Part shown: positions 48,054 to 58,400 of the stretch, in pieces | How positions within the stretch are numbered: the stretch's first letter is position 1 | Layout: every line of letters starts with the position of its first letter | Assembly (NCBI RefSeq): GCF_050942215.1 | Contig: NZ_CP192056.1 | Span: forward strand, 2,170,001 to 2,234,000 | DNA: 64,000 bases | From: Sphaerimonospora sp050942215 | GTDB lineage: Bacteria; Actinomycetota; Actinomycetes; Streptosporangiales; Streptosporangiaceae | Direction of reading: 5' to 3' | Notes under the pieces: model-generated | Seen by the model: only the letters and a program-made list of their open reading frames with translations | Told to the model about the DNA's origin: nothing | The model's database searches: none | Translations under genes and position numbers: made by a program

Positions 48054-49157
48054 ATGCGCGGAATCCATGTCTGTGAAGTGATCAAGACGCTCGACGTCGG
48101 CGGAGCCGAGGTGCTCCTCGTCGAACGGCTGCTGGCCGCCACCGACCGGGCGAACCGCTACACCGTGGTGTGCTTGAGCGCCTCCACCGCCGAGCTGACC
48201 GGGCGGCTCCGATCGGCGGGGATCGAGGTCGTCGACCTCACCTCCTGCCCCCGCCCGCTGCGGCTCGTCCGCCTGCTCGGCGAGGTCAGGCGCGTACGGC
48301 CGGACGTCGTCAACCTGCACTCGCCGCTGCCCGGCGCACTGCTGCGGCCGGTGTCCCGGCTGTGGCGTCCCCGGCCGGTCCTCGTCTCGACGGTGCACAA
48401 CGTGCGCTACCGTCCGCTGACCATGCTGCTGGACCGGCTGACCGGATGGCTGGACAGCCGCACAGTGGCGGTCTCGCCCCAGGTCGCCCGGGCGCGTACC
48501 GGCCGGCGCGGCCGCGCCCCGGACGTCTGCGTGCACGGCGTGCGCGTGGCGGAGCAGCGGCAGCGGGCCGCGCTGGCCGCGCGCACCCGGCGTGAGTGGG
48601 GCGTGCCGGACGGGGCCTTCCTCATCGTCAACGTCGCGAACTTCCGCCCGCAGAAGAACCACGGGCTGCTGGTCGAGACCGCGGCCAGGGTCGTGGCGGC
48701 CGAGCCGCGTGCCGTCTTCCTGCTCGCCGGGTCCGGCCCGGAGGCGGAGCCGACGGCTCGCCGTATCGCCGGGCTCGGACTGGAGGCCGCCGTCCGGATC
48801 GTCGGCCATGTGCCCGACGCCGCCCGGCTGATCGCCGCCGCCGACCTGCTCGTCCTCAGCTCCTCCTACGAGGGGCTGCCGGTCGTCGTCATGGAGGCGC
48901 TGGCAGCGGGGGTGCCGGTGGTCTCCACCGCCGTCGGCGGCGTACCCGACTTGATCGAGAGCGGGCGCAACGGCGTCCTCACCCCGCCGGGCAGCGCCGA
49001 TGCCCTGGCCGAGGGCGTCCTGCGCGCGATGCGGCCCGGCACGCTGGCCCGGCTGCGCGCGGGCGCGGGGGACAGCGCCGACATGGTCGACATCGGGCGG
49101 GCCGCGCGGTGGTTCGACGCGTTGTACGCCGAGGCGAGCGCCGGGAACCCCGGGTGA
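48054..49157 (+). CDS. GT-B glycosyltransferase, family 4
   Basis: 367 aa. NVANFRPQKNHGLLVETAA, FLLAGSGPEAEP, LLVLSSSYEGLPVVVMEALA and VGGVPDLIESGRNG are the donor-site motifs of family 4; TLDVGGAEVLLVERL is the N-terminal Gly loop. GGAGGG lies 11 nt before the ATG at 48054; an ATG ten codons upstream (48024) is possible. The stop overlaps the next gene by 3 bp (GTGA). It should extend the lipid-linked repeat unit. Confidence 0.92.
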   Translation: MRGIHVCEVIKTLDVGGAEVLLVERLLAATDRANRYTVVCLSASTAELTGRLRSAGIEVVDLTSCPRPLRLVRLLGEVRRVRPDVVNLHSPLPGALLRPVSRLWRPRPVLVSTVHNVRYRPLTMLLDRLTGWLDSRTVAVSPQVARARTGRRGRAPDVCVHGVRVAEQRQRAALAARTRREWGVPDGAFLIVNVANFRPQKNHGLLVETAARVVAAEPRAVFLLAGSGPEAEPTARRIAGLGLEAAVRIVGHVPDAARLIAAADLLVLSSSYEGLPVVVMEALAAGVPVVSTAVGGVPDLIESGRNGVLTPPGSADALAEGVLRAMRPGTLARLRAGAGDSADMVDIGRAARWFDALYAEASAGNPG

Positions 49158-50431
49158 CGCCGGTGGAGTACATCGTCGTCATCGCCGTCTCGGCGCTGCT
49201 CGTCGTGATGGCGCACATGACCCTCGAACCGCGTGTCGCGCGGCGCGCGCTGCCCGTGCTGTTCGCCGCCTTCGTGCTCCGGCTCGCCGTCCACCTTCTG
49301 ATCATGCGCTCCGGCGAGTTCGCCTATGGCGGCGACAACATCACCTACGAGGCCAGGGCCCTGGAGATCGTCGAACTGTGGCGGCACACCGGAGTGCACT
49401 TCGTCACGTCCGCCGAGCTCGGCTCGCTCTCCGGCGTCACGGTGCCGTGCCACGTCTTCGCGCTCGTCATGTACCTGTGCGGGGGGCGGGCCGCGCTCGC
49501 CTGCACCGCCGTCGTGGCGCTGATCGCCTGCGGGGTCTGCATCGTCCTCTACCGGTTCGCCCGGGTCGTCGGCGCCGACGAGCGGGCGGCGTTCCGGCTG
49601 CTGGTCGTCGCGGCGTTCCTGCCCGGCTTCGTGCTGCACACCTCGGACACGTTCAAGGACGGCTTCAACGCGTTCCTCGTGGTGGCCTGCCTGGGCCTGG
49701 CCGCGTCGAACATGCAGCGCTTCGACCCGCGCAAGGTGCTCCTCCTCGGGCCGATGCTGTGGACGCTGTTCAACGTCAGGCCGTACATGGTGGTCATGTG
49801 CGCGCTGCCGCTGCTGGTCGGCGTCGCCCGGATCAAGCGCGCGCTGTCCGGTCGCGCTCTGGTCGTGTTCGCCATGCTGGTGATCCCGGCTCTCGTGCTC
49901 CTGCAGGGAATGGACCATGGCGTCGACGGGCCGCTCGGCGCGGTGCAGGAGCAACTCGACCGAGGGCAGTCGGAGCACGTACGACTCGCCAACGCCGAGG
50001 GGGGCTCCGGCGTGGTCTTCGACGACGGCGGGAACGCGTGGGGCTCCCTGGGCCCGAAACTGGCCTACACGCTGCTGTCCCCGTTCCCGTGGACGGGCGG
50101 GAGCGCCACCCTGCAACTCGGCAAGCTGGACACCCTGCTCTGGTACTGGCTGCTCTACCACGCGTTCCTGGGCGCACGCCGGCTGTGGCGCGACGATCGC
50201 AGGATGTTCCTGATCCTGCTGCTGTTCGTCGTCCCGGGGTCCATCGCCTACGCGACGACGATGTCCAACATCGGGCTCATCTTCCGGCAGCGCATACCCA
50301 TCGTGATGATCACGAGCCTGCTTTCGGCGGTCGCGTGGACGAAGACCCGGCGGGACGGCGAGCCCGCCGGGGAGCCGGGGCGGCCCGCGCCGCCAGCGAC
50401 CGTCCCCGCCGGATCGTCCGTACGGGAATGA
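49154..50431 (+). CDS. Polytopic membrane protein, candidate polysaccharide polymerase (Wzy-like)
   Basis: 425 aa with about ten hydrophobic helices. The long periplasmic loop (about 275-320, QEQLDRGQSEHVRLANAEG then VVFDDGGNAWGSLG) and the scattered Arg and Gly residues recall O-antigen polymerases and GT-C enzymes. FAYGGDNITYEARALEI and LHTSDTFKDGFNAFLVV are conserved-looking. It lies between a glycosyltransferase and the flippase, the expected place for a polymerase, so the call rests on context. A disordered Pro/Ala tail ends it. Confidence 0.65.
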   Translation: MTPVEYIVVIAVSALLVVMAHMTLEPRVARRALPVLFAAFVLRLAVHLLIMRSGEFAYGGDNITYEARALEIVELWRHTGVHFVTSAELGSLSGVTVPCHVFALVMYLCGGRAALACTAVVALIACGVCIVLYRFARVVGADERAAFRLLVVAAFLPGFVLHTSDTFKDGFNAFLVVACLGLAASNMQRFDPRKVLLLGPMLWTLFNVRPYMVVMCALPLLVGVARIKRALSGRALVVFAMLVIPALVLLQGMDHGVDGPLGAVQEQLDRGQSEHVRLANAEGGSGVVFDDGGNAWGSLGPKLAYTLLSPFPWTGGSATLQLGKLDTLLWYWLLYHAFLGARRLWRDDRRMFLILLLFVVPGSIAYATTMSNIGLIFRQRIPIVMITSLLSAVAWTKTRRDGEPAGEPGRPAPPATVPAGSSVRE

Positions 50432-50440
50432 GACGGACCG

Positions 50441-51790
50441 ATGCCGGAGGGAGATGGACGGCGCGGCGTGCCGGACGGCGCCGCGAGCATGGGAAAGCTG
50501 CTGCGGACCATGGCCAGCCAGGCCGCTCCGCTGGCCCTGGCCGCGGTGGCCGGGGTGTTCCTCAGCCGCTGCCTGCAGCCCGAGGGCCGGGGCGTGTACG
50601 CCACGGTCACCGTCACGGCGGGGACGGCGCTGGTGGTGGGGCACCTTTCCGTGGGCAGGTCACAGCTGGCGCTGTGGCCGGTGCTGAACCGCCACCGGCC
50701 GCTCGTCGGCAACGCCGCGATCCTCGGGCTGCTCCTCGGGGCCGTCTCGGCTGCGGTGGCCTTCTGCCTGGTGAGCGTCCTGCACGTGGCCGCCGACCCC
50801 CGCCTCATGGCCATGGCGCTGCTCGCCGTGCCGTTCGGCGTCGCGGCGGTCAACCTCAGGGGGATCGCGCTGCTGCAGTCACGGGTCGGGCTGGCCAACC
50901 TGGCCACGGTCCTGCCGGCCGTCGTGCTGTACGTCCCGATCCTCGTGCTGGCCGTGACGGGGGCGGCCACGGTGCCGGTCGTGGTCGCCTGCTGGGCGGT
51001 CTCCACGATCCTGCCCTTCGTGCTGTTCTTCCGTCCCCTCGGCCTGCCCGCGCCGGGTGAGGTGGCGCTCGCCTGCCGGCAGCTGACGCTGTCGGGCCGC
51101 TATCACCTGGGCACGGTGGCGGTCCAGCTGCTGCTGACCGCGGACGTGCTGCTCCTGAACGCCCTCGTCGGACCGGCGGAGACGGGTCTCTACACGGTCG
51201 CGACGTCGTTCCTGGCGCTGTCGAGGGTGCCGACCGACGCGCTGGCCCAGATCGTGGTCTCCCGGCAGGCGGTGCGGGACGAGTCGGACGCCCGGGCCGT
51301 CACCGCGCGGGTGATCCGCCTCACCCTGCTGCTCGTCTGCGCCGTCGTGGGCGTGCTGGCGCTCGCCGCGCCCCTGGTGATCCCGCTGGTGTACGGCCCC
51401 GCCTTCGCCGGTGGCGTCGCCCCGCTGCTGGCCCTCGCGCCGGGCATGATCCCGTGGTCGCTGCAGCGGCCGGTGGAGCAGTACCTGGTGCGGCTGGGCC
51501 GGCCGATGACGATGACGGCCGTGGCCGCCGCCGCCCTCGCGGCGAACCTCGCGCTCAACGCCGTTCTCATCCCGCACTGGGGGGCGCTCGGCGCCGCGCT
51601 CGCCTCCACCGTCGGCTACAGCGCGCTGGCCCTGGTGGAGCTCGCCTGGTTCGCGCGTACGGCCCGCCTCGGCCTCGCGGACCTGCTGCCCCGGGCACGG
51701 GACGTCCGGTGGGCGATGTCCGCGCTGCGGTCGCGGCGCCGCCCGGCCCCCGGGGAGGCGGGCGTCCTGAGCGGGCCGGCTCGGCGGTGA
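50441..51790 (+). CDS. Polysaccharide flippase (Wzx/MATE-like, MOP superfamily)
   Basis: 449 aa with 12-14 helices. LRTMASQAAPLALAAVAGVFLSR and the GPAETGLYTVATSFLALSRVPTDAL segment are typical of O-antigen/exopolysaccharide flippases. GALGAALASTVGYSALALVEL near the end is the other half of the repeat. It would move the finished lipid-linked unit across the membrane for polymerisation. The start 9 bp after the previous stop is an ATG with a disordered lead; an ATG 16 codons later (MGKLL) is a good alternative. Confidence 0.87.
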   Translation: MPEGDGRRGVPDGAASMGKLLRTMASQAAPLALAAVAGVFLSRCLQPEGRGVYATVTVTAGTALVVGHLSVGRSQLALWPVLNRHRPLVGNAAILGLLLGAVSAAVAFCLVSVLHVAADPRLMAMALLAVPFGVAAVNLRGIALLQSRVGLANLATVLPAVVLYVPILVLAVTGAATVPVVVACWAVSTILPFVLFFRPLGLPAPGEVALACRQLTLSGRYHLGTVAVQLLLTADVLLLNALVGPAETGLYTVATSFLALSRVPTDALAQIVVSRQAVRDESDARAVTARVIRLTLLLVCAVVGVLALAAPLVIPLVYGPAFAGGVAPLLALAPGMIPWSLQRPVEQYLVRLGRPMTMTAVAAAALAANLALNAVLIPHWGALGAALASTVGYSALALVELAWFARTARLGLADLLPRARDVRWAMSALRSRRRPAPGEAGVLSGPARR

Positions 51791-51891
51791 TCCGGGCTGC
51801 GGGAATCGGCCGGTCGATGACTTGGCAAGAAAAGGGCGGCGGGACCGCGTCGGACGTGCTCCCGGGCCGGGGCGCGATCAGGCTTGCGCCC

Positions 51892-54270
51892 ATGCACACC
51901 TCCGCCTGTCAGCGGCCGGACACGCGTGCGACGGCACCGGGGAGCCCCCCTGACACCGGCCGGGCGGCCCGGCCCGGGAGCCGCCGGACGATCGTGGGCC
52001 GCCTGCTGAGATCACCCCTGCTGCCCGCCGTCCTGATGGGCGCTGTCGCTGTCGCCGTGCTGCTCCGTTACGACGTCGCGCCGCGCGACCTGCTCGCCTT
52101 CACCGCCTATCTGCTGCTGGGCCTGGCCCTTCCCGGGGTGCTGCTGATCAGGGCGCTGTGGCCCGCGCGCCGCACGGCCGCGGAAGAGATCGCGCTGGGG
52201 CTGGCGCTGGGCTACGCCGTGGAGGTCCTCGTCTACATCGCGGCCCGCGCGGCGGGCCACCCGCTGTTCGTGCCGGCCTGGCCTGCCGCGACGTACGCGC
52301 TGTTCCTCGGCGTGCCCCGACTGCGGCGGCACTGGAGGCGCCCGCGGCGCAGGCCGGCCCCGTTGTGGTGGTCGTGGGCGCTCGCCCTCGTCATGCTCTA
52401 TCTGCTGGCGCTCGGCGCGCTGACCTTCCTGAGCGAGAACGCGATCGCCTGGCCCGCGATGGCCGCCTCCTACATCGACATGCCCTACCACCTGGCCCTG
52501 GTCGGCGAACTGCGCGCCCACATGCCGCCGACCGTGCCGGCCGTGGCCGGGGAGCCGCTCTTCTACCACTGGTTCGTGTACGCCCACCTCGCGGCGGCCG
52601 GCTGGATCACCGGGATCGACCCGGTCGTGCTGCTGTTCCGGCTCGGCATGCCGCCCATGATGGCCGCCATCACGGTGCTGCTCGGCATGGTCGGCAGGCG
52701 CGTCACCGGCTCGTACGCGGGCAGTCTGGTGGCGCTGGCCGGCACCGTGCTCATGACGGCGCCGAACCTCTATTACGGCGTGAACGTGGGGACCCTGACC
52801 TGGCGGGGGTTCCAGTCCTGGACGGGGCCGAGCCAGACCTTCGGGGCCCTGCTGTTCGCGCCGGTCGTGCTGCTGGCGATCGACATGCCGGCGGCCCGTC
52901 GGCGCGACCCGCGTCGCATGCTCCTGTTCTGCGTGTTCGTCCTCACGGTGATGGGGGCGAAGGCGACCCACCTCCCTCCGTTCGCCTTCGGCCTGGCCCT
53001 GGTGGCGGGGGTCCGGCTGGTCACGCGCCGCCCGCGGGGACCCGTGCTCGCCATGCTCGGGGTGACCGCGATCTGCTGGGCGTACGCGCAGTTCGTGCTG
53101 TTCGGCGGCGCTCGGCAGGCCATGGTCGTCGCCCCGCTCTCGCTGCTGGAGCGCGCCTGGGGGGAGCTGACCGGCCGGCCGGGCGCCGTCGTTCCCGTCG
53201 GCTCGCTCCTCGGGATCACAGCGGTCTACCTGCTGTGCCTCGCCGTCACCTGGTGCGGCGCCCTCGGGCTGCTGGCCCGGCCGCGGCTGCTTCTGCGGCC
53301 CGCCGTGACGCTGCTGCTCGGCATGGGCGCCGCCTGCGCCGGGGCCGCGCTGGTGTTCGGCCACCCCCATCTCGGGCAGCTCTACTTCTTCGGCGCCGGA
53401 TATCCGTACCTGATGATGGTCGCGGCGTTCGGTCTCGTGACCGTGGTCCGCCGGGCGGCGGTCACCCCGCGGACCGTCGGGTACGCCGTGGTCGCCGGGG
53501 TGGCCGGCACGTGCCTCGTGCGGGCGCTGTGCGGCGTGCGTACGCCGCTGTCTCCCGGCGGCCCGGAGGGCCTTCTCTACCTTCCGTACGCCGTGCTGGC
53601 CGTCACCGCGGGCGCGGCGGCCGCCGTCGCGGTGCTGACCAGGCGGGGCGTACGCGCCTGGGCGGTCGTCCTCGTCGCGTTCGCCGCCGCCGGCTGGCCC
53701 GCCGCGTGGTCGGCCCGGGTGCTGTCGGCGCTGGACCGGACTCCGCGGGGCGCGACGTACGCGGAGGTGTCCCCGGTGGAGCCGGGGGCCGTGCCGGACG
53801 GTTTCCTGACCGCGGCGCGCTGGCTGCGCGCCCACTCGTCTCCCGGCGACCTGGTGGCGACGAACGTCCACTGCCGCTGGGGCCACGACCATCCCTGCGA
53901 CAGCCGTCAGTTCTGGGTGTCGGCGCTGGCCGAGCGGCGGGTGCTGGTCGAGGGGTGGACGTACACCGGCACCAACATGAGCCGGTGGCGGCCGGGTGAG
54001 CTGCCCGAGCGCCTGCCGTTCTGGGACGGGGAGCGGCTGCGGGCGAACGACGCCGCCTTCACCGCGCCGTCCCGGGCCACGACGGGACTGCTGCGCGACC
54101 GGTACGGCGTGCGGTGGCTGCTGGCGGACGAGCGGTACGCGTCCCGGCGGCCCGGGCTCGGCGCCGTGGCCGAGCTCCGCTTCCGCTCGGGCGACTGTGC
54201 GGTCTACCACCTGGGCCGTCCATCGCCTGACGTGACATCGATTCAGGAGAGGTCTAAGAGGTCGACGTGA
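51892..54270 (+). CDS. Large polytopic membrane protein (GT-C-like), copy 2
   Basis: 792 aa, the same plan as the gene at 45449: a disordered basic N-terminus, 13-14 helices and a C-terminal extracytoplasmic domain. Matching blocks include PRDLLAFTAYLLLGLALPGV, EEIALGLALGYAVEVLVYIAA, YHLALVGELRAHMPPTVPAV, ARWLRAHSSPGDLVATNVH and RRVLVEGWTYTGTNM. Two copies in one locus suggest two linked transfer steps or divergence of substrate. The ATG at 51892 was chosen because the same upstream pattern precedes both copies. The stop overlaps the next gene by 4 bp. Confidence 0.8.
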   Translation: MHTSACQRPDTRATAPGSPPDTGRAARPGSRRTIVGRLLRSPLLPAVLMGAVAVAVLLRYDVAPRDLLAFTAYLLLGLALPGVLLIRALWPARRTAAEEIALGLALGYAVEVLVYIAARAAGHPLFVPAWPAATYALFLGVPRLRRHWRRPRRRPAPLWWSWALALVMLYLLALGALTFLSENAIAWPAMAASYIDMPYHLALVGELRAHMPPTVPAVAGEPLFYHWFVYAHLAAAGWITGIDPVVLLFRLGMPPMMAAITVLLGMVGRRVTGSYAGSLVALAGTVLMTAPNLYYGVNVGTLTWRGFQSWTGPSQTFGALLFAPVVLLAIDMPAARRRDPRRMLLFCVFVLTVMGAKATHLPPFAFGLALVAGVRLVTRRPRGPVLAMLGVTAICWAYAQFVLFGGARQAMVVAPLSLLERAWGELTGRPGAVVPVGSLLGITAVYLLCLAVTWCGALGLLARPRLLLRPAVTLLLGMGAACAGAALVFGHPHLGQLYFFGAGYPYLMMVAAFGLVTVVRRAAVTPRTVGYAVVAGVAGTCLVRALCGVRTPLSPGGPEGLLYLPYAVLAVTAGAAAAVAVLTRRGVRAWAVVLVAFAAAGWPAAWSARVLSALDRTPRGATYAEVSPVEPGAVPDGFLTAARWLRAHSSPGDLVATNVHCRWGHDHPCDSRQFWVSALAERRVLVEGWTYTGTNMSRWRPGELPERLPFWDGERLRANDAAFTAPSRATTGLLRDRYGVRWLLADERYASRRPGLGAVAELRFRSGDCAVYHLGRPSPDVTSIQERSKRST

Positions 54271-55400
54271 GGATTCTGCACATCGGATATCGGCTGGCAC
54301 CGGAGCCGGGCGGCAAGGAGCGCTATATCGCGCGCCTCGCCCGGGAGGAGCTGCGCCGCGGGCACGAGGTGCTCGTCGCCCGGCGGCGCGGCGCGGTCCC
54401 GCCGGGCGCGGCCGCCGTCACCCTGCGGCCGACCCGGGTCGGCCGCGCGCTGGCCCGCCGCTCCGACCCGGTCGCGTTCGCTCTGGAGTGCGCACGCGCG
54501 CTGCCGAGCCTGGGGCCGCTGGACGTGGTCAACCTGCACGGTGACCACCGCGAGGCGCTGTTCCTCGGCCCGGCCGCCGCGCGGCTGCGGATTCCGCTGC
54601 TGCTCACCGTGCACGGCGCGCTGGCGATGCGGCACCGGCCGATCATGCCGTTGGCCTTCCGGCGGGTGGACGGGTTCGTCGCCATCGGCGCGCGGCCGGC
54701 GGCCGAGCTGTGCCGGGCCGGGGTCCCGCCGGAGGTCGTACGGACGATGTCCAGCGGACTCGATCTGCCGCGACTGGACGCGGTCAGGGCGGGTACGGCC
54801 AGGGAACCCGGCCTGATCGTCAGCGTGGGCAACCTGCTGCCGGTGAAGAACCACGCTCTCACGATCGAGGCGTTCCACCGGCTGCGTGCCGTACGCCCCG
54901 GGGCGCGCCTCGTCATCGCGGGAGAGGGCCCGGAGCGTGGGCGGCTGGAGCGGCTCGCGGCGGCGGGGCCGGGCGTCGAGTTCGCCGGGCACCTGCCGGG
55001 CGATGAGGTCTACGCGCTGATGGCCAGGGCGGAGATCTTCGTGCTCGCCTCGCGCAGGCTCCCCTCGATCGGGGAGGGGATTCCCACGGCGGCGCTGGAG
55101 GCCCTCGCCCTGGGCACCCCGGTCGTCCTGTCCTCGGAGGCCACCCTCGACCCGGTGGTCACCGACCCGGCCGCCTGCCGCGTCTTCCGCGGCGGCTCGG
55201 CCGGCGACCTCACGGCACACCTGCGGGCGCTCGCCGAGGACGGCGCCCTACGGGCGCGGATGGCCGAGCGCGGGCGGCGTGCGGTCGCCGACCTCGACTG
55301 GCCCCGGGTGGCCGCCCGGATCGAGGGTCGGTACGAGGCCGTCGGGTGCGGCTCGCCGTCACGACGGCGCCGTGTCACCCACGCGACCGGGCGGATCTGA
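54267..55400 (+). CDS. GT-B glycosyltransferase, family 4
   Basis: 377 aa from a GTG overlapping the previous stop. LLPVKNHALTIEAFHRL, LVIAGEGPERGRL, IFVLASRRLPSIGEGIPTAALEALA and ILHIGYRLAPEPGGKERYIARLA fit family 4. It ends with a basic tail (SPSRRRRVTHATGRI). The 3' end overlaps the convergent secreted-protein gene by 26 bp, so the rightward operon ends here. Confidence 0.9.
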   Translation: MRILHIGYRLAPEPGGKERYIARLAREELRRGHEVLVARRRGAVPPGAAAVTLRPTRVGRALARRSDPVAFALECARALPSLGPLDVVNLHGDHREALFLGPAAARLRIPLLLTVHGALAMRHRPIMPLAFRRVDGFVAIGARPAAELCRAGVPPEVVRTMSSGLDLPRLDAVRAGTAREPGLIVSVGNLLPVKNHALTIEAFHRLRAVRPGARLVIAGEGPERGRLERLAAAGPGVEFAGHLPGDEVYALMARAEIFVLASRRLPSIGEGIPTAALEALALGTPVVLSSEATLDPVVTDPAACRVFRGGSAGDLTAHLRALAEDGALRARMAERGRRAVADLDWPRVAARIEGRYEAVGCGSPSRRRRVTHATGRI

Positions 55401-58400
55401 CCTGAGCCGGCCGCGTCTCCGCGGGGGCGTGGCCGCCTCGTGACGGGCGGGCGCTGCGCAGCGCCCCGGCCGCCTGCGGCGGATCGGGATCGAACAGCAC
55501 GTCCACCCAGTAGTTGGAGGCGTGGTAGGCGTTGGTCGGGAAGGCGTTCGTGGTGCTGTAGCGGTAGACGCCGTTGCCTCCCGCCGTGCCGTCGGCCGGC
55601 GCGGAGAGCGGGTCGCGCGTGTAGGGGTTGACGAAGTAGTACGGGTCCAGCGAGTAGAACCCCGACGTGGTGAGGTACGAGGCGACGTACGTGGTGCCGG
55701 CGGTGATCGAGATCGGCGGCGAGAACGTCGCCTGCTGCCAGCCGCTCGCGGTCTCGCCGGTGAAGGCCACGCTCGCCAGGAGCTGCCCGGTGGCGGTCCA
55801 CAGGCTGCCGATGTGGGTTCCCGTGTTCTGCGGACCCTTGTAGAACCTGATCCCCCGGATCTTTCCGGACTGCGTGGACTGGAACTTGACCCCGACGACG
55901 ACCGGCTTGTTGTCGGGCTGGGACGCGATCAACGGTGTCGCCGTGTCGTCCCACAGGGTTGTGGCCGGTGCGTAGACCACGTCGACGTAGTAGTTGGTGG
56001 CCTGGTAGACGGCGGACGGGAACGTGCTCGCCGCGCTGTAGGCGTACAGGCCGTTGCCCCCGCCGTCGCCGTTCGCCGGGGCGGTGATGAGCCCGTTGGA
56101 GTACTGCGTCGTGAAGTAGGGCCTGGTCACCGAGTAGAACCCGGACGTGTGGTAGGAGACGACGTAGTCGATGTTCTCGGACACGAGCACGGGGTCGGAG
56201 AAGTTCACCTGCTGCCAGCCGCTCGCGGTCTCGCCGGTGAAGGTCGCCTGCGCCAGGAGCTGCCCGGTGGCGGTCCACAGGCTGCCGACGTGGGTTCCCG
56301 TGTTCTGCGAGCCCTTGTAGAACCTCACCCCCGAGACGTAGCCCGGCGAGGTGAAGCGGAGCCTGACGCCGGCCTCCACGGGCTTGGTGTCGTTCCAGTT
56401 GGCCTGGGCGGGCGTGCTGTCCGGCGCCCACAGCGAGCACGGGCAGCCCGCGTTGACGGTCACCGTCCGCGTGGCCGGGGTGGTCTGGACGTTGCCGATG
56501 TCGTCGATCGCCCGCGCCTGGATCGTGACCGTCTGCGATTTGGGCGTCGTCCAGCGGTAGAACCAGGTGGTCCGGCCTGTGGCCCTGCGCCAGGTCGTGC
56601 CGCCGTCGGTGGAGACCTCGACGCCGGCCACCACGCCGCCCCCGGTGTCCGCGGCCGTTCCGCTGATCGTCACGGTCGTCCCGCCGGGGATGGGGGCGCC
56701 GGTCGACGGGATGACGATCGTCGAGGTCGGGGGCGCGGTGTCGGTCGACTGTGTCGCCGGGACCAGGCCCGGCTGCAAAGTGGCCGGCTGAACGTCGGCC
56801 ATGTCGGCGAAGAGGTTGACCGTCGCCTGCTGCATCCGGATGTCGGTGGGGGCGCCGGGGGTGTCGTGCACGGCGTCCAGTCCCCAGGCCCACTGCGTGG
56901 TTCCCGCGCCGAACACGACCGAGCCGCTCGTGCTGCGATAGAGCGACACGTGGTGCGCGGCCGTTCCGCCGCCGTACGAGCTGCCGTAGTTGAGCAGGAA
57001 CTTGCTGGAGGTGGTCACCTTCGTCTCCGAGAGCAGCACGGCTCCCGGCGGGGCGACACCGTTGTCGGGGGCCTCGTCCCACTCGTAGCCCAGCGTGCCG
57101 GTCGGGAAGACGGCGACCTGCCCGGGCTGGAGGTTCGCCACCGAGGTGTTGCGCCACAGCCGCATCTTCGCGTAGTCGGCCGGGACCGTCATCGCGTCGG
57201 CGGAGACCCCGTTGATGCGGAAGAGCGTTCCGGTGACGGTGTTCTCCGGTCGGCCGCCGTCCGAGGGCGGCGAGAAACGGGGGTCCCGCCAGGTGCCGGT
57301 CCACTGCGTGCTGGGATCGATCTTCGCGTTGGCGAGCGTCTCCTTGTAGCAGACGATCGTACGGAACGGCGTGCCGGAACCGTCGATGCTGCTCTCCCAC
57401 CGGGTCTTCCAGAACGACTCGTTGCCGGAGAAGAACGCGATGCCGACGCCGCTGTCCCTGGCGTTGGTCACGTTGGCGCGGGTCTCGTTCGACCAGTACT
57501 CGTCGTGCCCGGACGAGATGAAGATCTTGTGGTTGAGCATGGCGGAGGGACGCGAGGCGGTGTCGACGCCGCTGGTGTAGGCCACGTCGTAGCTGTTCGC
57601 CTCGAGCCACCTGACGAGCGGGTATTCGGAGTCGAAGAAGTTCGTCTCCGGCCGGGAGGCCCGGGTGAGCAGCGGACGGTTGTAGCTGACCTTGTACGCC
57701 CGGCCCGCCGGGTTCCCCTTGTAGAGGCTGTTGCCGCCGTAGTCGTTGTACGCCTGCCAGGTCGTGTCGGAGGTCTGGACGAGGATGTCCACGTTCCGGG
57801 AGTCGTTCCGTACGACGAAGATGTTCTGGCTGACCCCGCCGGTGCCGTCGGTTCTGACGAAGTTGGCCAGGTAGACGCCGGAGACGGCGTCGGCGGGCAC
57901 GGCCCAGGACGCGGAGACGTTCCAGTTGCCGCAGTCGATCAGTCCCGTCGTCGTGTCGGTGAGACAGTTCGGCTGCGCCTGCGGGAGCGGCACGGACGGA
58001 TTCACCGTGGCGATCTTCCGTGCGCCCATGCCCTGGTAGTAGCCGACGCGGTAGATGTCGATCCGGTACGCGCTGATGCGCGGCGCCTGCACCTTGAACT
58101 GCTGGGTCTGCCCGGCGTTGACGCTCATCTGGGTGGGGAAGCCGTTGATGGCGTCGTCCCCCGCTCCGGGCACGTTCCATTCCGACGGCGGGGTGCCGGG
58201 CAGGCTGTTCTCCAGGCAGATGACCGAGGTGGGCGGGCAGGTCGCGGCGCGGAGCCGGGAACCCCGGAGCCGGTTGCCGCGAGCGGGGCCCGTCGAGGGG
58301 GCGGGCTTCCGACCGGGCGCGGTGTGCGTTCCGGACGGTTCCGGCGAGCCGCCGGGAGAAGGCGCGGGGCCGGCGGGCGAGCCTTCCGGTGTGCTTTCCG

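Noticed and set aside
48596..50431. A 611-codon frame spanning the glycosyltransferase and polymerase genes
   Set aside because: Only its second part, from 49154, has membrane-protein features; the first part is a shadow of the glycosyltransferase.
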